A stretch of 37,629 nt of DNA, from positions 1 to 37,629 of the forward strand of contig NZ_JAESWA010000026.1 of the NCBI RefSeq assembly GCF_016765615.1. Direction: 5' to 3'. Positions 22,801 to 31,120 of the stretch are shown here, one piece after another. A model generated the notes under the pieces. That model was not told the DNA's origin, made no database searches, and saw only the letters and a program-made list of their open reading frames with translations. Source of the stretch: Clostridium paridis (lineage in GTDB: Bacteria; Bacillota; Clostridia; Clostridiales; Clostridiaceae). Position 1 is the stretch's first letter, and each line of letters starts with the position of its first letter. Both the position numbers and the translations under genes were made by a program.

Positions 22801-24477
22801 GGACAACTGCCAGCTTCTAAGGTTTATCCATGGGTAGCTAGAACTAGAAGATCAACTGCAGGTGTTGGATTAATTTCACCACCACCACATCATGATATTT
22901 ATTCAATTGAAGATTTAGCTCAGCTTATCTATGATCTTAAAAACTCAAATACTGGAGCAAGAGTATCAGTTAAACTAGTTTCAGAGGGTGGAGTAGGAAC
23001 AATAGCAGCTGGAGTTGCAAAAGGTGGAGCAGATGTTATCTTAATATCTGGATATGATGGAGGAACGGGAGCATCGCCAAGAACTTCTATCCAACATGCT
23101 GGATTACCATGGGAATTAGGGCTTGCAGAAGCTCATCAAACACTTGTAATGAATAACCTTAGAGAAAGAGTTGTAGTTGAAACAGATGGAAAACTTATGA
23201 CTGGTAAGGATGTTGCTATAGCAGCATTACTTGGAGCAGAAGAATTTGGTTTTGCAACTGCACCACTTGTAGTTCTGGGTTGTGTAATGATGAGAGTTTG
23301 TAACTTGGATACTTGTCCGGTTGGTATAGCTACTCAAAATGAAGAATTAAGAAAAAGATTTAAGGGAAATCCAGACTATGTAGTAAACTTCATGAAATTT
23401 ATAGCTGAAGAGCTTAGAGAATATATGGCTAAACTTGGATTCAGAACTATAGAAGAAATGGTTGGAAGATTTGATAAGTTAAAGGCTAAGGAAGATATTA
23501 AAGGCTGGAAGGCTAAGAAGGTTGACTTAAGGGCTGTATTAAATGCGCCTGCAGTTGAAAAAGGAAAGGCTATAAGCTTTAAAGCTGACAAAGCATATAA
23601 CCATAAATTAAATGAAGTTATTGATAGCACCTTATTCTTAAAAATAGCTGAAAAAGCTTTAAAGAACAAGGAAAGAGTATCTGTTGAGGTGGATATTACT
23701 AATGTTAATAGAACAGTAGGTACTATACTTGGTTCAGAAGTAACAAGAAAGTATAAATCAGAAGGATTAGAAGAAGATACTATAAGAATTAAATGTAATG
23801 GATCTGGAGGACAAAGTTTTGGTGCATTTGTACCTAAGGGATTAACTCTAGAAATAGAGGGAGATTCAAATGATTACTTTGGAAAAGGGCTTTCAGGAGG
23901 TAAATTAATTGTTTATCCAAACGAACAAAGTAAGTTTAAAGCAGAAGAGAATATCGTTATAGGAAATGTTGCATTATATGGAGCAACAAGTGGTAAAGCC
24001 TTCATAAACGGTATTGCTGGAGAAAGATTCTGCGTTAGAAACTCAGGTGCTATAGCAGTAGTTGAAGGGGTAGGAGATCACGGATGTGAATACATGACTG
24101 GAGGTAAAGCAGTTATATTAGGACCTACAGGTGTAAACTTTGCAGCAGGTATGAGTGGCGGAGTTGCTTATGTTTTAGATGAGGATGGAAGCTTCAGTAA
24201 CAAGGTTAATTTACAAATGGTTTCACTAGAAGAAGTCGATGCAGAAGAGGCTAAAGAACTTAAAGAAATAATTAAAGAACATGTTTTAGCAACTGTATCA
24301 TCTAAAGGTAAATGGGTACTTGATAATTTTGAAGACTTATTACCTAAATTCCATAAGGTTATGCCTCATGACTATAAGGCTATGCTTAGTATCGTTAAAG
24401 AGAAAGAAGCACAAGGCCTTAAGGGTGAAGAAGCATTAATTGCAGCATTCTATGAAAAAACAGGAAAGAATAAATAG
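19894..24477 (+). CDS. gltB: Glutamate synthase large subunit (GOGAT alpha)
   Basis: A ~1527-aa subunit that hydrolyses glutamine and transfers ammonia to 2-oxoglutarate. The class II amidotransferase begins at C21 (HDACGIGAV), exposed after propeptide cleavage. The FMN/synthase domain has the Fe-S motif C1130-x5-C1136-x4-C1141 (CVMMRVCNLDTC); the C-terminal part is the Gly-rich beta-helix (GGQSFGAF to GGVAYVLDE). I prefer ATG 19894, eight bases after GGAAGGGG; ATG 19888 would leave only two bases. A hairpin terminator precedes the gene. The small subunit follows after 15 bp. Together with glnA this gives the ammonia-assimilating GS-GOGAT cycle. In Bacillus this gene is called gltA. Confidence 0.96.
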   Translation: MNNYYPKKTGLYSPSFEHDACGIGAVANIKGEKSHKVLQDALNILVNLEHRGGIGAEENTGDGAGVLFQIPHRFFKEEGQKLGIILPNEGEYAVAMLFLSQKEDVREEGKKIFEETLKEEGTELLAWREVPTNSTDLGKTALSCIPYFLQAIVKKPEGIKKGIEFERKLYVLRRKIEKKALKNPKMHDETFYIPSFSSRTIVYKGMLLATQLKSFYKDLSNAKVQTSLALVHSRYSTNTFPSWERAHPNRYMIHNGEINTLRGNVNKIYSRESRFKSSVLGDEINKILPVIDKEGSDSAILDNTLEFLLMNGRDLPKAVMMAIPEPWAKSQVMSKEKKEFYEYYATMMEPWDGPAAIVFTDGEKLGAVLDRNGLRPARYYVTDDDYLILSSEVGVLDVEPEKIVLKDRLTPGKMLLVDTVNGEFIDDKDLKEKYSKEYPYGRWLKEKLIKIEDLEETQEEVKVYDEEERARLQKSFGFTYDDLKNTVLKMAENGEEPLAAMGIDTPLAVLSEKPQPLFNYFKQLFAQVTNPPIDAIREEIVTATDVFIGTEGNLLEDTKENCRQIKLHSPILSNEDFLKIKHINRDGFRVKELSILFKKDKGENALEEALENLFNEADKAYDDGYNLIILSDRGVNSEYVAIPSLLAVSGLHQHLVSKGTRTSLGLILESGEPREVHHFATLLGFGVSAVNPYLAYESIRELSEEGLLDISYEKGVYNFNKAVLKGIVKILSKMGISTIQSYQGAQIFEALGVGEQVIDKYFTNTISRIGGVGIKEIQKEAELRHEDGYDKKGLTLDLTLDSVGSHKYRSNAEEHLYNPLTIHKLQEATKRGDYNLFKEYTKLLDREESALNLRGLIDFDYSAESISIDEVESVDSIVKRFKTGAMSYGSISKEAHEALAIAMNRLGGKSNTGEGGEDPERWILDENGDSRNSAIKQVASGRFGVTSEYLVSAKEIQIKMAQGAKPGEGGQLPASKVYPWVARTRRSTAGVGLISPPPHHDIYSIEDLAQLIYDLKNSNTGARVSVKLVSEGGVGTIAAGVAKGGADVILISGYDGGTGASPRTSIQHAGLPWELGLAEAHQTLVMNNLRERVVVETDGKLMTGKDVAIAALLGAEEFGFATAPLVVLGCVMMRVCNLDTCPVGIATQNEELRKRFKGNPDYVVNFMKFIAEELREYMAKLGFRTIEEMVGRFDKLKAKEDIKGWKAKKVDLRAVLNAPAVEKGKAISFKADKAYNHKLNEVIDSTLFLKIAEKALKNKERVSVEVDITNVNRTVGTILGSEVTRKYKSEGLEEDTIRIKCNGSGGQSFGAFVPKGLTLEIEGDSNDYFGKGLSGGKLIVYPNEQSKFKAEENIVIGNVALYGATSGKAFINGIAGERFCVRNSGAIAVVEGVGDHGCEYMTGGKAVILGPTGVNFAAGMSGGVAYVLDEDGSFSNKVNLQMVSLEEVDAEEAKELKEIIKEHVLATVSSKGKWVLDNFEDLLPKFHKVMPHDYKAMLSIVKEKEAQGLKGEEALIAAFYEKTGKNK

Positions 24478-24492
24478 GAAGGAGGCAAAATT

Positions 24493-25974
24493 ATGGGAAA
24501 ACCAACTGGATTTTTAGAATTTGAAAGAGAAGAGGGGAAAAATATTGACCCTTTAAAAAGATTAGAGGGCTGGGAAGAATTTCACACCAGCCTGCCTAAG
24601 GAAAAGCAAGAAATACAAGGAGCAAGATGTATGGATTGCGGTATTCCATTTTGCCAATCTGGTATCATGATAAATGGTATGGTATCAGGATGTCCTATAA
24701 ACAATCTTATTCCTGAGTGGAATGATTTAATTTATAGAGGAAAATGGAAAGAAGCTGTTAAGAGATTATTAAAGACAAATAATTTCCCAGAGTTTACTGG
24801 AAGAGTATGTCCTGCGCCTTGTGAGGCAGCATGTACAGCTGGAATTAATGGCCCTGCTATTACAATTAAGGAAAATGAAAGATCTATTATTGATAGAGCG
24901 TATGAAGAAGGACTGATAAAAGCAGAACCTCCTAAGGTTAGAACTGATAAAAAAATTGCGATTATAGGTTCAGGCCCATCAGGTCTTGCAGCAGCAGATA
25001 CTTTAAATAAAAGAGGTCATAATGTTACTGTATTTGAAAGACATGATAGAATTGGTGGACTATTAATGTATGGAATACCAAACATGAAGTTAGATAAATC
25101 AGTAATTGATAGAAGAGTTAACCTTATGAAGGAAGAGGGGGTAGAGTTTGTAACCAATGCAAATATTGGAGAAAACTATGCTGCTAGTGATATCTTAAAA
25201 GATTTTGATGCTGTCGTTCTTGCAACTGGTGCATCAAATCCTAGGGACTTAAAAGCTCCGGGCAGAGAGCTTAAAGGGATCCATTATGCTGTTGATTTCT
25301 TAAGAGCTAATACTAAGAGTTTATTAGATTCTGAACTTAAAGATGGAAATTATATTTCTGCAGAAGGAAAGAATGTAATAGTAATTGGTGGAGGGGATAC
25401 TGGAACTGACTGCGTTGGTACATCATTAAGACATGGGGCAAAATCACTTGTCCAATTTGAAATTATGAATAAGTTACCAGTAGAAAGAACAGAAAATAAT
25501 CCATGGCCACAATGGCCAAGAATCCTTAAGGTGGATTATGGTCAAGAAGAGTTTGTTGCAAAGTATGGAGATGATCCAAGAAAGTATGCAATAAATGTTA
25601 AGAGCTTTGAAGGTGATGCAGAAGGTAATCTTAAAAAGGTCAAAACAGTTGATGTTAAGTGGGAAAAGAATGATAAAGGTGCAATTATACCTGTAGAAGT
25701 ACCAGGCTCTGAAAGAGACTGGGAGGCAGAACTTGTGCTTTTAGCTATGGGATTCTTGGGAACTCAAAACTATGTAGCTGATGCCTTTGGAGTTGAACTT
25801 GATGCTAGAACAAATATAAAAGCAGGTTATGGAAAGTTTAAAACAAATGTAGATAAAGTTTTTACAGCTGGAGATGCTAGAAGAGGCCAATCTCTTGTAG
25901 TTTGGGCTATAAATGAAGGAAGAGCTGTTGCTAAATCTGTAGATGAATACCTAATGGGTTATACAGGACTTTAA
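24493..25974 (+). CDS. gltD: Glutamate synthase small subunit (GOGAT beta)
   Basis: A 493-aa flavoprotein passing electrons from NAD(P)H via FAD and iron-sulfur clusters to the large subunit. The N-terminus has cysteines for two [4Fe-4S] clusters: C46, C49, C54, C67 and C106, C110, C114. FAD binds at GSGPSG (159-164); the pyridine nucleotide fold has GGGDTG (299-304); the end [18 protein letters not shown] is the second FAD contact. GGAAGGAGG precedes ATG; the gene follows gltB after 15 bp, clearly co-transcribed, and a strong terminator ends the cluster. Length is normal. Confidence 0.96.
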   Translation: MGKPTGFLEFEREEGKNIDPLKRLEGWEEFHTSLPKEKQEIQGARCMDCGIPFCQSGIMINGMVSGCPINNLIPEWNDLIYRGKWKEAVKRLLKTNNFPEFTGRVCPAPCEAACTAGINGPAITIKENERSIIDRAYEEGLIKAEPPKVRTDKKIAIIGSGPSGLAAADTLNKRGHNVTVFERHDRIGGLLMYGIPNMKLDKSVIDRRVNLMKEEGVEFVTNANIGENYAASDILKDFDAVVLATGASNPRDLKAPGRELKGIHYAVDFLRANTKSLLDSELKDGNYISAEGKNVIVIGGGDTGTDCVGTSLRHGAKSLVQFEIMNKLPVERTENNPWPQWPRILKVDYGQEEFVAKYGDDPRKYAINVKSFEGDAEGNLKKVKTVDVKWEKNDKGAIIPVEVPGSERDWEAELVLLAMGFLGTQNYVADAFGVELDARTNIKAGYGKFKTNVDKVFTAGDARRGQSLVVWAINEGRAVAKSVDEYLMGYTGL

Positions 25975-25990
25975 TTAGAAGCAATGTAAT

Positions 25991-26022
25991 AAAAAAAGAG
26001 GCTAAAATTTAGCCTCTTTTTT
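25991..26022. terminator. Terminator of the glnA-gltBD cluster
   Basis: GAGGCTA (25998-26004) and TAGCCTC (26010-26016), extended by A/T pairs, flanked by A- and T-runs. It lies between converging genes, so it also serves the anti-sigma gene on the minus strand. Confidence 0.88.
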
Positions 26023-27418
26023 ATTTTATATTAATAGTAAATTTTAAATCTTCTCTAAGGGTATATTCTTTTTCTAAGTCAGTAGCTTTTAAAGTGTAAG
26101 TGGTATCCTCAGGAAGGTAATCTATTTTTGCTACAAATTGATTATTTCCTAAGTCTTTTACAACTTCCTTTTCTAAGGAATATTTTTTATGAGCTGCATC
26201 TTCTATTATTAAGTCATATGGTCCCATCGCAGCAATAAGGTTTGAACATTGATAGTAAACTAAAGTTGAATCTTTAGTATTTTCAATTTTTGATACTTTG
26301 TAATCTCCAAGTTTTCCTTCACTTAAGGTAGTGATTTCTTTCAAGTTTAGAGGTGTTGATTTAGAAACTACATCAAAGTTCCAATTAGAGTTGCTAAGAG
26401 TATTTTGAAACTCTTTGGATGGAACAGCAGGTATAAAGGTTATAGCCTTAGTATCTTCGTATACATTATTAAAGATATATTCCATGCAATTTTTGTTTAT
26501 TTCTTTAGTCTTGTTACCGACGCCAGTATTTCCTTTAAATCCAATAACTCTTCCTTTGTCATCAAAAGCAAAATAATCAATAGGAGAATCATTTGAAGTT
26601 AGTGCATCAGATGAAGTTCTTAATGCAGTATTAAGCGGGGTTAATACAAGTTGGTTTACAGTTAAGTTTGGTTGAAGTTCTGATAAATTAATAGATGTTG
26701 GTACCTTAGTAATGTTATTACTTACTTTGTTAGTTGATACCTTGAATTTAAAGTTCCAATCTCCATTAACTCCTTGAAATAATTCTTTAATATCTAAATC
26801 CATTAGAAAATTATCAGGTAAGGTAACATTTCCTCCTAAGATAGTATTTCTTAATGCAGCTGGAAGATAATCTCTGGATGTTGAAAAGTTTTCTATACCA
26901 ACATAGGTGTTTTTATTTATAAAGCTGCCAGTTCCGCCTGAAGAGAAACTTACTTTTTCTCCATTAATTTTAAAATCTTTCTCAAAGATATGAGGGCTAT
27001 TATTTAACTCATTTTTACTTTCAACAGTATATGCTATACCAAGCTCTAAGCCGTCATAAGATATGCTGTTTATAGTAACTGTAACTCCATTTGATGTCTT
27101 TGAAAGATTAAGATCAGAACTATATTTAACATAATCTCTATCAATTAAGTTTTTATCACTTAAAAATTGAAATACTGAACCAACTACAGGTAAGCTTCTA
27201 GCATAAGCAGGGAAAGCAGCACTTAAACATGTAGTCGAAATAAGAGTAATAGCTGCAAGCATAGATACGTTCCTTAAAAATCTACTATTTACATTCTTTC
27301 TAGCAGGCAGTGCATCTAAAGAATCTTTTATTTTTAACTCTAGGTCATCTGGTAGATAAAGAATTTCATTTTTTGCTTTATCTTTTAAAATATCGTCAAA
27401 TATTAAATCGTCTTTCAT
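26021..27418 (-). CDS. DUF4179-type membrane anti-sigma factor (candidate)
   Basis: A 465-aa single-pass membrane protein. Residues 1-50 are cytoplasmic and charged, 51-70 are the transmembrane segment (VSMLAAITLISTTCLSAAFP), and ~75-465 form a large extracellular part of beta-rich repeats, the layout of DUF4179 proteins paired with ECF sigma factors. It begins 9 bases after the sigma gene, with AGGAGGT before ATG, so the two are co-transcribed. The expected role is to hold the sigma factor at the membrane until an envelope signal releases it. No zinc anti-sigma motif (HxxxCxxC) is present. The anti-sigma role is inferred from architecture and linkage. Confidence 0.8.
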   Translation of the reverse strand: MKDDLIFDDILKDKAKNEILYLPDDLELKIKDSLDALPARKNVNSRFLRNVSMLAAITLISTTCLSAAFPAYARSLPVVGSVFQFLSDKNLIDRDYVKYSSDLNLSKTSNGVTVTINSISYDGLELGIAYTVESKNELNNSPHIFEKDFKINGEKVSFSSGGTGSFINKNTYVGIENFSTSRDYLPAALRNTILGGNVTLPDNFLMDLDIKELFQGVNGDWNFKFKVSTNKVSNNITKVPTSINLSELQPNLTVNQLVLTPLNTALRTSSDALTSNDSPIDYFAFDDKGRVIGFKGNTGVGNKTKEINKNCMEYIFNNVYEDTKAITFIPAVPSKEFQNTLSNSNWNFDVVSKSTPLNLKEITTLSEGKLGDYKVSKIENTKDSTLVYYQCSNLIAAMGPYDLIIEDAAHKKYSLEKEVVKDLGNNQFVAKIDYLPEDTTYTLKATDLEKEYTLREDLKFTINIK

Positions 27419-27427
27419 AAATACCTC

Positions 27428-27961
27428 CTATAAATCTTTTAATACTTCATAGAGTTTACTTCTTGCTCTAGAAAGCCTAGATCGAACGGTTCCATCAGGA
27501 ATATTAAGGAGCTTTGCAATATCTTTTTGAGGAATATCTTCAAAATAGAATAATGTTGTTACTATTCTCAAGTCATCTTCTAATGAATTTATAGCAGAAG
27601 TAAGTTCTAATTTAGAAGAATCTAGAGAAATGCTTTCAGTATTATCAATAAAGTCTAGATTAACTATCTTTTTATTTTTAGTCACTGTATTTTTACATTC
27701 ATTAATTAAAATCCTTATAAGCCAAGTTTTAAAATATTCATCCTTCTTTAAGTAAGTAATATTTTGAAATGACTTTACTATAGTATTTTGAATTGAATCC
27801 TCAATATCATGTTTATTCCTAAGGATGCTTAAGGCGATTCTATACATGGATGTTTTGTTGTTATCTATCAATCTAACAAAGGCATCTTTATCACCTTTCT
27901 TTGCGAGACGTACATCCAATTCTGTTGTGTTAGCATTATCAATTGTTGTAACTAATTGCAT
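27428..27961 (-). CDS. ECF-type RNA polymerase sigma factor
   Basis: A 177-aa sigma-70 family protein of the ECF group. Region 2 lies at ~20-88 (DKDAFVRLIDNNKTSMYRIA, then DIEDSIQNTIVKSF and FKTWLIRILINECKN); region 4 at ~118-172 carries the helix-turn-helix (IPQKDIAKLLNIPDGTVRSRLSRARSKL). Regions 1 and 3 are absent, as expected. It resembles SigV/SigM-type envelope-stress factors. AGGAGG lies seven bases before ATG. First gene of a two-gene operon with the DUF4179 protein. An ECF-type promoter about 50 bp upstream suggests it transcribes its own operon. Confidence 0.92.
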   Translation of the reverse strand: MQLVTTIDNANTTELDVRLAKKGDKDAFVRLIDNNKTSMYRIALSILRNKHDIEDSIQNTIVKSFQNITYLKKDEYFKTWLIRILINECKNTVTKNKKIVNLDFIDNTESISLDSSKLELTSAINSLEDDLRIVTTLFYFEDIPQKDIAKLLNIPDGTVRSRLSRARSKLYEVLKDL

Positions 27962-28011
27962 CTTATTTCCTCCTGTATATATAAAAGTCTTAGCTAAGAG
28001 GTTTTATATCT

Positions 28012-28041
28012 ATTAGACAGACTGATGTTCAGAAATGTTCA
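28012..28041 (-). promoter_or_regulatory. ECF-type autoregulatory promoter
   Basis: On the minus strand TGAACA (28041-28036), 16 bp, then TGTCTAAT (28019-28012). The TGAAC -35 and the GTCTAAT-like -10 with 16-bp spacing are typical of ECF sigma promoters and unlike sigma-A. Confidence 0.6.
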
Positions 28042-28083
28042 CAAGATAATAAAAATAATCAAATGTTTCCATAAGTAAATATA

Positions 28084-28092
28084 TGGTATAAT
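28084..28092 (+). promoter_or_regulatory. Extended -10 promoter of the CPBP protease gene
   Basis: TGGTATAAT, a perfect extended -10, gives a leader of ~80 bases. No ECF-type sequence is evident on this strand, so the protease gene is probably not in the sigma factor's own regulon. Confidence 0.45.
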
Positions 28093-28180
28093 TATATCAA
28101 ATCATAAGTTAGCATTGGGGGGAATACAAATAGAAGGTATATGAGAAAGTTAATTGAAAATTATTAAAAGGTGGGGTTAC

Positions 28181-29023
28181 ATGAGAATCAAAAATATTTT
28201 TATATCAACTTTAAAATCTATAGGGTATGCAGGAATATATCTAATAGCACAAGTTGCTATTGCTTTCATATATGGCATAGTTTATGTAGCGGTTAACATC
28301 AATAAATTTGGTTCTGGAAATTATGATAATATTGCAGATACTTTTCAAAAAGAATTTTTAGGACAAGCATATATTATTGCCTTAATAGCTGCAATCGTAA
28401 CATTTGGGATATATGTACTTATGTTTAGAAACAAAGAAGAAAATCTATTTGTGAGATGTAGATTTAAAGCTTTTAATTTAAAGGTAGGCTTAAGTTTAAT
28501 ACCGCTAACAATTGCTTTATCGGCATTTTCAGTTTCTCTCGTAGGAATGTTAGTGCAATTCTTCCCAAGTTATCAGGAAGTATCAGATACTTTACAAGCT
28601 GCTAATGGGTCAATGCTATCTGTTTTAGCAATTACGATATTAGCACCTATTTTTGAGGAAATTCTATTTAGAGGAATAGTATTTAATGAGTTAAAAAAAT
28701 CAATGCCAGTAATTCCAGCAATTATTGCTCAAGGAGTACTTTTTGGTATTTATCACTTAAATCTATTACAAGGCATATATGCAGCCATACTAGGTTGTAT
28801 TTTAGGATTAATTTATCAAATGACCAAGTCACTTTGGAGTAATATAATAGTTCATATGACATTTAACCTCTTAGGTGTGTTTGTAATGCCATATGTATTA
28901 GATAAAACATCATGGTTTGTAATAGGATATATAATACTTGGAGCAATACTAACTGGAATAATTTTAAGATACATTTATAAGAAAACAAAAGTGGAAATAA
29001 TGGTTATAGAATCAGATTTATAG
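28181..29023 (+). CDS. CPBP-family intramembrane metalloprotease
   Basis: A 280-aa membrane protein with about eight hydrophobic segments. The CPBP (Rce1/Abi) motifs are complete: E159-E160-x3-R164 (FEEILFR), H192 in FGIYHL, and H225-x3-N229 (HMTFN), the likely metal and catalytic residues. I start at ATG 28181, behind AAAGGTGGGG; a TTG nine codons upstream lies before that site and is unlikely. It is divergent from the ECF sigma/anti-sigma operon. Such proteases act in CaaX-type processing, bacteriocin self-immunity or regulated proteolysis; the neighbour suggests, but does not show, a role in anti-sigma cleavage. A tiny 8-codon frame (28141-28167) precedes it. Confidence 0.88.
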   Translation: MRIKNIFISTLKSIGYAGIYLIAQVAIAFIYGIVYVAVNINKFGSGNYDNIADTFQKEFLGQAYIIALIAAIVTFGIYVLMFRNKEENLFVRCRFKAFNLKVGLSLIPLTIALSAFSVSLVGMLVQFFPSYQEVSDTLQAANGSMLSVLAITILAPIFEEILFRGIVFNELKKSMPVIPAIIAQGVLFGIYHLNLLQGIYAAILGCILGLIYQMTKSLWSNIIVHMTFNLLGVFVMPYVLDKTSWFVIGYIILGAILTGIILRYIYKKTKVEIMVIESDL

Positions 29024-29055
29024 AAAAAAGATAGGAGATTTCTCCTATCTTTTTT
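29024..29055. terminator. Terminator between converging CPBP and HxlR genes
   Basis: AGATAGGAGA (29029-29038) pairs with TCTCCTATCT (29041-29050), with A-run before and T-run after. Bidirectional in appearance. Confidence 0.87.
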
Positions 29056-29365
29056 ATTTTATCCATATGTCAGCCCATTTTTGAATTTCACTCATGGCTT
29101 TTTGTAGCGCAAGACCTTTTTCAGTTAGATTATATTCTATTCTAACTGGAGTCTCTGGATATACTTTTCTTTCAATAATTCCTTCAGCTTCTAATTCTTT
29201 GAATCTAGCAGTTAAAACTCTGTCACTTAATTCTGGTATTAAGCTACGAATGTCAGAAAATCGTCTAGGGCCGTTTAATAAACCATTTATTATTAAACCT
29301 ATCCATTTTTTGCCTAAAAGCTCAAAGGCCTTTTCAAATTTGGGACAAAGATGAGTGTCTCCCAT
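29054..29365 (-). CDS. HxlR-family transcriptional regulator (YodB/HypR-like)
   Basis: A 103-aa winged-helix repressor. The HxlR signature runs from CPKFEKAFELLGKKWIGLIINGLLNGPRRFSDI to LSDRVLTARFKELEAEGIIER. A single cysteine, C7, matches the N-terminal redox-sensing Cys of YodB/HypR, which respond to quinones or diamide by thiol oxidation. I start at ATG 29365 with GAGGTG six bases upstream; the upstream GTG lies inside that ribosome binding site. It is divergent from an azoreductase gene, the same pairing as yodB regulating azoR in Bacillus, and three TACTT/AAGTA palindromes lie between them. A redox-sensing repressor of the azoreductase-pirin operon and of itself is the likely role. Confidence 0.88.
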   Translation of the reverse strand: MGDTHLCPKFEKAFELLGKKWIGLIINGLLNGPRRFSDIRSLIPELSDRVLTARFKELEAEGIIERKVYPETPVRIEYNLTEKGLALQKAMSEIQKWADIWIK

Positions 29366-29395
29366 AATTATCACCTCACTATTATTGTAAAACCA

Positions 29396-29477
29396 TTACT
29401 TAAAAAAGTAAATAACTTTTCTTAGTTTATTACTTGACAAAAGTATATTACTTTTGATATTATACTTACATAAAGTA
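29396..29477. promoter_or_regulatory. Divergent promoters with three palindromic operator candidates
   Basis: Three copies of TACTT-N4/5-AAGTA lie at 29397-29410 (within the perfect TTACTT-AAAA-AAGTAA), 29431-29445 and 29463-29477. The second covers the azoreductase -35 (TTGACA 29434-29439, 18 bp, TATTAT 29458-29463); the third starts at its -10. The first covers the -35 region of a minus-strand promoter (TACAAT) for the HxlR gene. The layout fits repression of both genes by the HxlR protein. Confidence 0.65.
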
Positions 29478-29525
29478 AGAGATAACAATTCTCAATAAGA
29501 ATATGAATTAAAAGGAGATATAAAA

Positions 29526-30161
29526 ATGAGTAAAGTATTATATATTAAAGGACACCCATTACAAGAGAGTGCATCAAATTCTTTAACAGTGGGAAGGATA
29601 TTTATAGATGAATATAAGAAAGTAAATCCACAAGATGAGATTAAAGAGCTAGATCTTTATAAAGAATATATACCATTAATAGATGAAGATATATTTGCAG
29701 CTTGGGGAAGTTTAGCAGCAGGTGCAGACTTTAATAGTCTTACAGAGGAGCAAAAGAAGAAGCTTGTAAGATTTAATGAATTGACTGATGAATTTTTAAA
29801 ATATGATAAATATGTATTTGCTACACCTGTTTGGAATTTTTCAGTACCACCAATAGTTAAGGCATATATAGATACAATATGTGTAGCTGGAAAAACATTT
29901 AGATATACTGAAGCTGGTCCAGTAGGATTGTTAGAAGGAAAGAAGCTTCTTCATATTCAAGCTAGCGGAAGCGTATTTTCAGAAGGTCCAGCAGCTGTAT
30001 TCGAGCATGGAGCAAGCTATATAAAGGCAGTAGCAGGATTTATAGGAATAAATGATGCAGAAACATTCTACGTAGAAGGACACAATCAATATCCAGATAG
30101 AAAAGATGAGATTATTGAGAAAGCAAAAAGAGATATAGTTGAAGTTGCAAAGAGATTTTAG
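29526..30161 (+). CDS. azoR: FMN-dependent NADH-azoreductase
   Basis: A 211-aa flavodoxin-fold enzyme reducing quinones and azo compounds by two-electron transfer, which avoids semiquinone radicals. The FMN phosphate loop is near KGHPLQESASNS (8-19), the flavin contact is TPVWNFSVPPIVKAYID, and GSGSVFS-like ASGSVFSEGPA lies in the second half. Length is typical of AzoR. AAAAGGAG precedes ATG. The pirin gene starts nine bases after its stop, so the pair is co-transcribed from the promoter carrying the HxlR operators. The physiological role is probably quinone or electrophile detoxification. Confidence 0.92.
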   Translation: MSKVLYIKGHPLQESASNSLTVGRIFIDEYKKVNPQDEIKELDLYKEYIPLIDEDIFAAWGSLAAGADFNSLTEEQKKKLVRFNELTDEFLKYDKYVFATPVWNFSVPPIVKAYIDTICVAGKTFRYTEAGPVGLLEGKKLLHIQASGSVFSEGPAAVFEHGASYIKAVAGFIGINDAETFYVEGHNQYPDRKDEIIEKAKRDIVEVAKRF

Positions 30162-30170
30162 GTGATAGAT

Positions 30171-30983
30171 ATGATTAAAGTGGTTAATGGTCAAAAAGTA
30201 AAAGATGGGGCAGGAGTTTCATTAAATAGACTGATAGGAACATCTAATTTAGAAGATGCAAATCCATTCTATTTATTAGATGAATTTAGAAGTGAAGACA
30301 AGGCTGATTATATGGCAGGATTTCCAATGCATCCGCATAGAGGGATTGAAACTATTACCTATATGGTGAAAGGTTCCTTTAGACATAGAGATTCAAAAGG
30401 TAATGAAGGAATATTAAATGCTGGAGATGTTCAATGGATGACTTCAGGAAAAGGGATACTCCATGAAGAAATGCCGATTATGAAGGATGGAGAGCTTTGG
30501 GGATATCAATTATGGATTAACTTACCCAAAGAATTAAAGATGCAAGAACCTAAATATAGGCACATTTCCTCAGAGATAATTCCGATGTTTGAAGATGACG
30601 ATGTCACAGTAAAAGTAATTAGTGGAGATTTTAAGAATACTAAAGGTGTAGTAGAAACCTTTCAAGAAATTAATTATTTTGATGTAAATATCAAGCAAGG
30701 TAAGTTTGTGAAAGAAGTTTCAGGTACTACATTAATTTATGTCCATACAGGTAAAGTGCAAGTATCCTTAAATGATGGGAGTATAGTTAAGGTTAATAAA
30801 GGTGATATGGCTGTTATAAATGATGAAGAAGTTGTAGAAGTAAATTCAAGTGAAGCTTCAGGATTTTTGTTCATAAATAGTAACCCAATAAATGAACCCA
30901 TAGCTAAATATGGTCCCTTCATAATGAATACAATGGATGAAATATTACAAACAATTGATGATTTCAATTTTGGAAACTTTTAG
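30171..30983 (+). CDS. Pirin-family bicupin protein
   Basis: A 270-aa cytoplasmic bicupin. Metal-binding residues of the N-terminal cupin are all present: H54 and H56 in MHPHRGIET, then H98 and E100 in GILHEEMP. Pirin-like YhhW/YhaK proteins bind iron and some show quercetin dioxygenase activity, breaking quinone-like flavonoids. I start at ATG 30171; its ribosome binding site TAGGTG overlaps the stop codon of azoR, and the GTG at 30162 lies within that site. Co-transcription with azoR supports a role in defence against quinones or other electrophiles. Confidence 0.9.
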   Translation: MIKVVNGQKVKDGAGVSLNRLIGTSNLEDANPFYLLDEFRSEDKADYMAGFPMHPHRGIETITYMVKGSFRHRDSKGNEGILNAGDVQWMTSGKGILHEEMPIMKDGELWGYQLWINLPKELKMQEPKYRHISSEIIPMFEDDDVTVKVISGDFKNTKGVVETFQEINYFDVNIKQGKFVKEVSGTTLIYVHTGKVQVSLNDGSIVKVNKGDMAVINDEEVVEVNSSEASGFLFINSNPINEPIAKYGPFIMNTMDEILQTIDDFNFGNF

Positions 30984-30988
30984 TTGGT

Positions 30989-31020
30989 ACCCCTACGTTA
31001 TACGTAGGGGTGTTTCTTTA
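30989..31020 (+). terminator. Terminator of the azoR-pirin operon
   Basis: ACCCCTACGT (30989-30998) and ACGTAGGGGT (31002-31011) form a perfect 10-bp GC-rich stem with a 3-base loop, followed by GTTTCTTT. Confidence 0.8.
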
Positions 31021-31044
31021 TAAATTATTAACAAATAGTAATTA

Positions 31045-31073
31045 TTGACTCGCTGTTATAGTGATGATAATCT
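31045..31073 (+). promoter_or_regulatory. ABC transporter operon promoter
   Basis: TTGACT (31045-31050), 17 bp and TAATCT (31068-31073), ~48 bp before the permease start codon. Confidence 0.65.
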
Positions 31074-31120
31074 TAATATAATAGCTTATAAGATTAAGTT
31101 GAACAAAAGGAGTGCTTGAT

